From contig JASLXP010000003.1 of assembly GCA_030740295.1 (NCBI GenBank), positions 1-8,528 on the forward strand: DNA of 8,528 nucleotides, read 5' to 3'. Positions 6,894 to 8,528 of this stretch are shown here, one piece after another; positions within the stretch are counted from its first letter, which is position 1, and each line of letters opens with the position of its first letter. Both the position numbers and the translations under genes were made by a program. The DNA comes from Planctomycetota bacterium (GTDB taxonomy: Bacteria; Planctomycetota; PUPC01; JACPCR01). Below the pieces are notes generated by a model, which searched no databases, had not been told where the DNA came from, and was given only the letters and a program-made list of their open reading frames with translations.

Positions 6894-8036
6894 TCAATCT
6901 CCGTCCACCATCGTAAAGATGCTTTCATTGTAGGGCCTGGTCTCCCGTTCCGTACGGCTGGTCACGGCACGCTGGTATTCATCCTTGATTTTCAGGCCAG
7001 ACCGTTCGGCAATGGACGGGTAAAGGTTGAAGCTGTCGTGTGCCACGATGAAAATCGGGGCATTCGGTTTCAGGAATCGTTTTGCGTTTCTGAGAGCCCG
7101 CGCGATCTCACTCACGTATTCATCCCGTGCCTTCTTTGATCTGCCGCCGATTTTGGGCCCAATCTCCTGCTCCTCGCGCCGCTCAATATCAAACAACTCA
7201 TACGCGTAGATGTGCTGTTGATGGTAATCAATCGCGCCTGCGTACGGCGGCGAAGTGAAGATGCCGTCCAGCTTGTGCTCCAATCCAAGTGAACGAGCGT
7301 CCGCAGAAATCACATGAATCTCGGCAGCGGTCCGGACCTTTTCGAACTCGCGCAAACGCAGCAGAGAGTCCTTTGAATACTTGCGCAGAAACTTGAGGCA
7401 CTGCTGGATGGGCTTGCAGGTACGGTTGTGTTTGTAGCAGTAATACGGTTCGCGCATGGGTGCCCTCGGCGCGGCGATATCAAAATGTGCGACCAGTCTC
7501 GATGACCGCGCTGCCCGGCTGAGAACGATCATCAGCAGGTCCTGGTGTTCGTAATCAGGAATGATGGAACGATAGAAGAGCATTTCCTGGAGGGCACGTT
7601 CCGCGAACCAGGTCTTCAGATACTCGCTTTCAGTGTGGAAATCTTTCGGCGCGCCTGGCGACTCGTTTCGATCCGGATTGAGCCGCTCAGAACTGAAAGC
7701 CTTCACCCGGTCCAACGCAGACTGGATCTCAATTTCAACAGCATCGAGGTCATAGACTTTCGATTTCGTCCTCACGATCTTGCAGTTGAATTCTAGGATA
7801 TCGCAGCCGATGGAATGGATGCCCAGTTCATTGGCCTGGATCAGAGTGGTGCCGGATCCCATGAAGGGATCGAAGATCCAATCGCCGGCTTTGAAGTTCT
7901 CTTTCAAGAAATGCTCGGCGAGTTGGGGAATGAACTTCCCCAGGTACGGGTGTAGCTTGTGCACGTGCCTGGTGCGCTCTGATTCCGGCACGTCAGCAAA
8001 GCCGAGCTCGGTGTCAATACTTTCGTTTCCGTTCAT
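6894..8036 (-). CDS. Site-specific DNA methyltransferase, probably N4-cytosine type, orphan
   Basis: A 380-residue S-adenosylmethionine-dependent DNA amino-methyltransferase. Motif I, the cofactor loop, is DPFMGSGTT at residues 56-64, preceded by HKLHPYLGKFIPQL (26-39), a block typical of this subfamily. Acidic motif II is likely IGCDI (76-80). Catalytic motif IV is TSPPY at 261-265; the SPPY form favours N4-cytosine over N6-adenine. Motif I precedes IV, unlike the beta class. Between them is CYKHNRTC (200-207), a Cys/His cluster that may bind metal or shape target recognition. ATG 8036 has GGAAG 4 nt upstream, the best ribosome site in the window. No endonuclease gene is adjacent, so it looks like an orphan regulatory or mobile methyltransferase; methylation of RNA cannot be excluded. 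Confidence 0.88.
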   Translation of the reverse strand: MNGNESIDTELGFADVPESERTRHVHKLHPYLGKFIPQLAEHFLKENFKAGDWIFDPFMGSGTTLIQANELGIHSIGCDILEFNCKIVRTKSKVYDLDAVEIEIQSALDRVKAFSSERLNPDRNESPGAPKDFHTESEYLKTWFAERALQEMLFYRSIIPDYEHQDLLMIVLSRAARSSRLVAHFDIAAPRAPMREPYYCYKHNRTCKPIQQCLKFLRKYSKDSLLRLREFEKVRTAAEIHVISADARSLGLEHKLDGIFTSPPYAGAIDYHQQHIYAYELFDIERREEQEIGPKIGGRSKKARDEYVSEIARALRNAKRFLKPNAPIFIVAHDSFNLYPSIAERSGLKIKDEYQRAVTSRTERETRPYNESIFTMVDGD

Positions 8037-8124
8037 CTTTCTTCCAGATGATGGCCTGCGTACAACACATCTCCTGCATGACTATCATGCTTCGCTGCGA
8101 ATGCCACAAGTGGTGACCGTTCCG

Positions 8125-8152
8125 TTGATTGGGTCAGTCACTGCTTTACTAT
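8125..8152 (+). promoter_or_regulatory. Possible sigma-70-like promoter for the zinc-ribbon kinase
   Basis: TTGATT (8125-8130) and TACTAT (8147-8152) match four of six bases at each of the -35 and -10 consensus boxes, with a 16-nt spacer, and the -10 ends 29 nt before the ATG at 8182. It is the best candidate in the 145-bp gap between the divergent methyltransferase and kinase genes. Matches this good occur by chance, so it is tentative. Confidence 0.25.
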
Positions 8153-8181
8153 CTTGGCGAGCCACGAGCCGATATCACGTC

Positions 8182-8528
8182 ATGTTCATCAAGTTTCAAT
8201 GCAGTAATCCACAGTGCGGGAAGCCGATCACCGCGCCCGATGAATATGCGGGCAGGAAGGTGCGCTGCTCGCACTGCAAGACCAATATGCTCGTGCCTGA
8301 AAACACCCAGGACGAGCAGGCTCAGCGATTGGGCGATTACGAACTCGTTCGAAAACTTGGCAAAGGAGGCATGGGCACGGTTTACGAAGCGTTGCAGACC
8401 AAGCTGAAACGCCGCGTCGCCCTGAAGGTGCTCTCTTCGAGGTCTTCCAAAGATGATACTTTTCTTGCCCGGTTCGAGCGTGAGGCCCAGTCTGCTGCCG
8501 CGCTCAACCACCCAAATATCATTCAGGT
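8182..8528 (+). CDS. Zinc-ribbon Ser/Thr protein kinase (Hanks type), 3' truncated by window
   Basis: N-terminal 115 residues of a eukaryotic-type Ser/Thr protein kinase, running off the right edge. A zinc ribbon comes first: Cys7 and Cys12 (CSNPQC), then Cys29 and Cys32 (CSHC), with the YAGRKVRC context common in planctomycete-like proteins. The kinase domain starts at LGDYELVRKLG. The glycine-rich loop GKGGMG is at 60-65, the ATP-binding Lys is Lys82 in VALKVL, and the helix-C Glu is probably Glu101 in FEREA; LNHPNIIQ follows. ATG 8182 is chosen because it gives the typical M-x-I-x-F-x-C opening; an in-frame TTG at 8125 adds nothing family-like. No Shine-Dalgarno is visible. The catalytic loop and any C-terminal membrane or sensor domains lie outside the window. 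Confidence 0.93.
   Translation, partial: MFIKFQCSNPQCGKPITAPDEYAGRKVRCSHCKTNMLVPENTQDEQAQRLGDYELVRKLGKGGMGTVYEALQTKLKRRVALKVLSSRSSKDDTFLARFEREAQSAAALNHPNIIQ

Noticed and set aside
8149..8511. A 120-codon minus-strand reading frame
   Set aside because: It lies antisense to the zinc-ribbon kinase and has no family features.

Overview
The window most resembles a contig from an uncultured environmental bacterium. Base composition is moderate to slightly GC-rich, recognisable Shine-Dalgarno sites are scarce, and genes lie on both strands in short runs. The right edge carries a Ser/Thr protein kinase with an N-terminal zinc ribbon, a layout common in Planctomycetes and relatives (PVC group) and also seen in other environmental phyla. 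Together with the TPR-CHAT protein and the PAS histidine kinase, this suggests a signalling-rich free-living bacterium. The phylum is an inference, not a firm call.

Layout. At 1-815 (minus) is the 5' part of a membrane-anchored PAS sensor histidine kinase, cut by the window edge just after its H-box. Head-to-head with it, a TPR-CHAT protease-like gene runs from about 816 to 3269 (plus). Both reading frames run directly into each other near 780-820, and neither has an ATG, GTG or TTG start, which makes this the most anomalous point in the window. The CHAT gene overlaps a DUF72 gene (3266-4045) by 4 nt, and truA (4105-4839, tRNA pseudouridine synthase) follows, so these three probably form one operon. 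A Gfo/Idh/MocA oxidoreductase (4874-5821, minus) converges on truA and is divergent from a carbon-nitrogen hydrolase (5884-6780, plus), with 62 bp between the divergent starts. The 113-bp convergent gap 6781-6893 holds two near-identical 30-nt direct repeats around a perfect 9-bp stem-loop. A stand-alone DNA methyltransferase (6894-8036, minus) follows, then a 145-bp gap, then the start of the zinc-ribbon kinase (8182 to the edge).

Functionally, the window mixes housekeeping RNA modification (TruA), small-molecule metabolism (oxidoreductase and amidase/nitrilase), signalling (histidine kinase, Ser/Thr kinase) and possible stress or defence functions (caspase-like CHAT protein, orphan methyltransferase). 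No complete defence operon, CRISPR array, transposase, tRNA or rRNA was seen. The best candidates for follow-up are the start-less head-to-head junction and the composite repeat/hairpin element.
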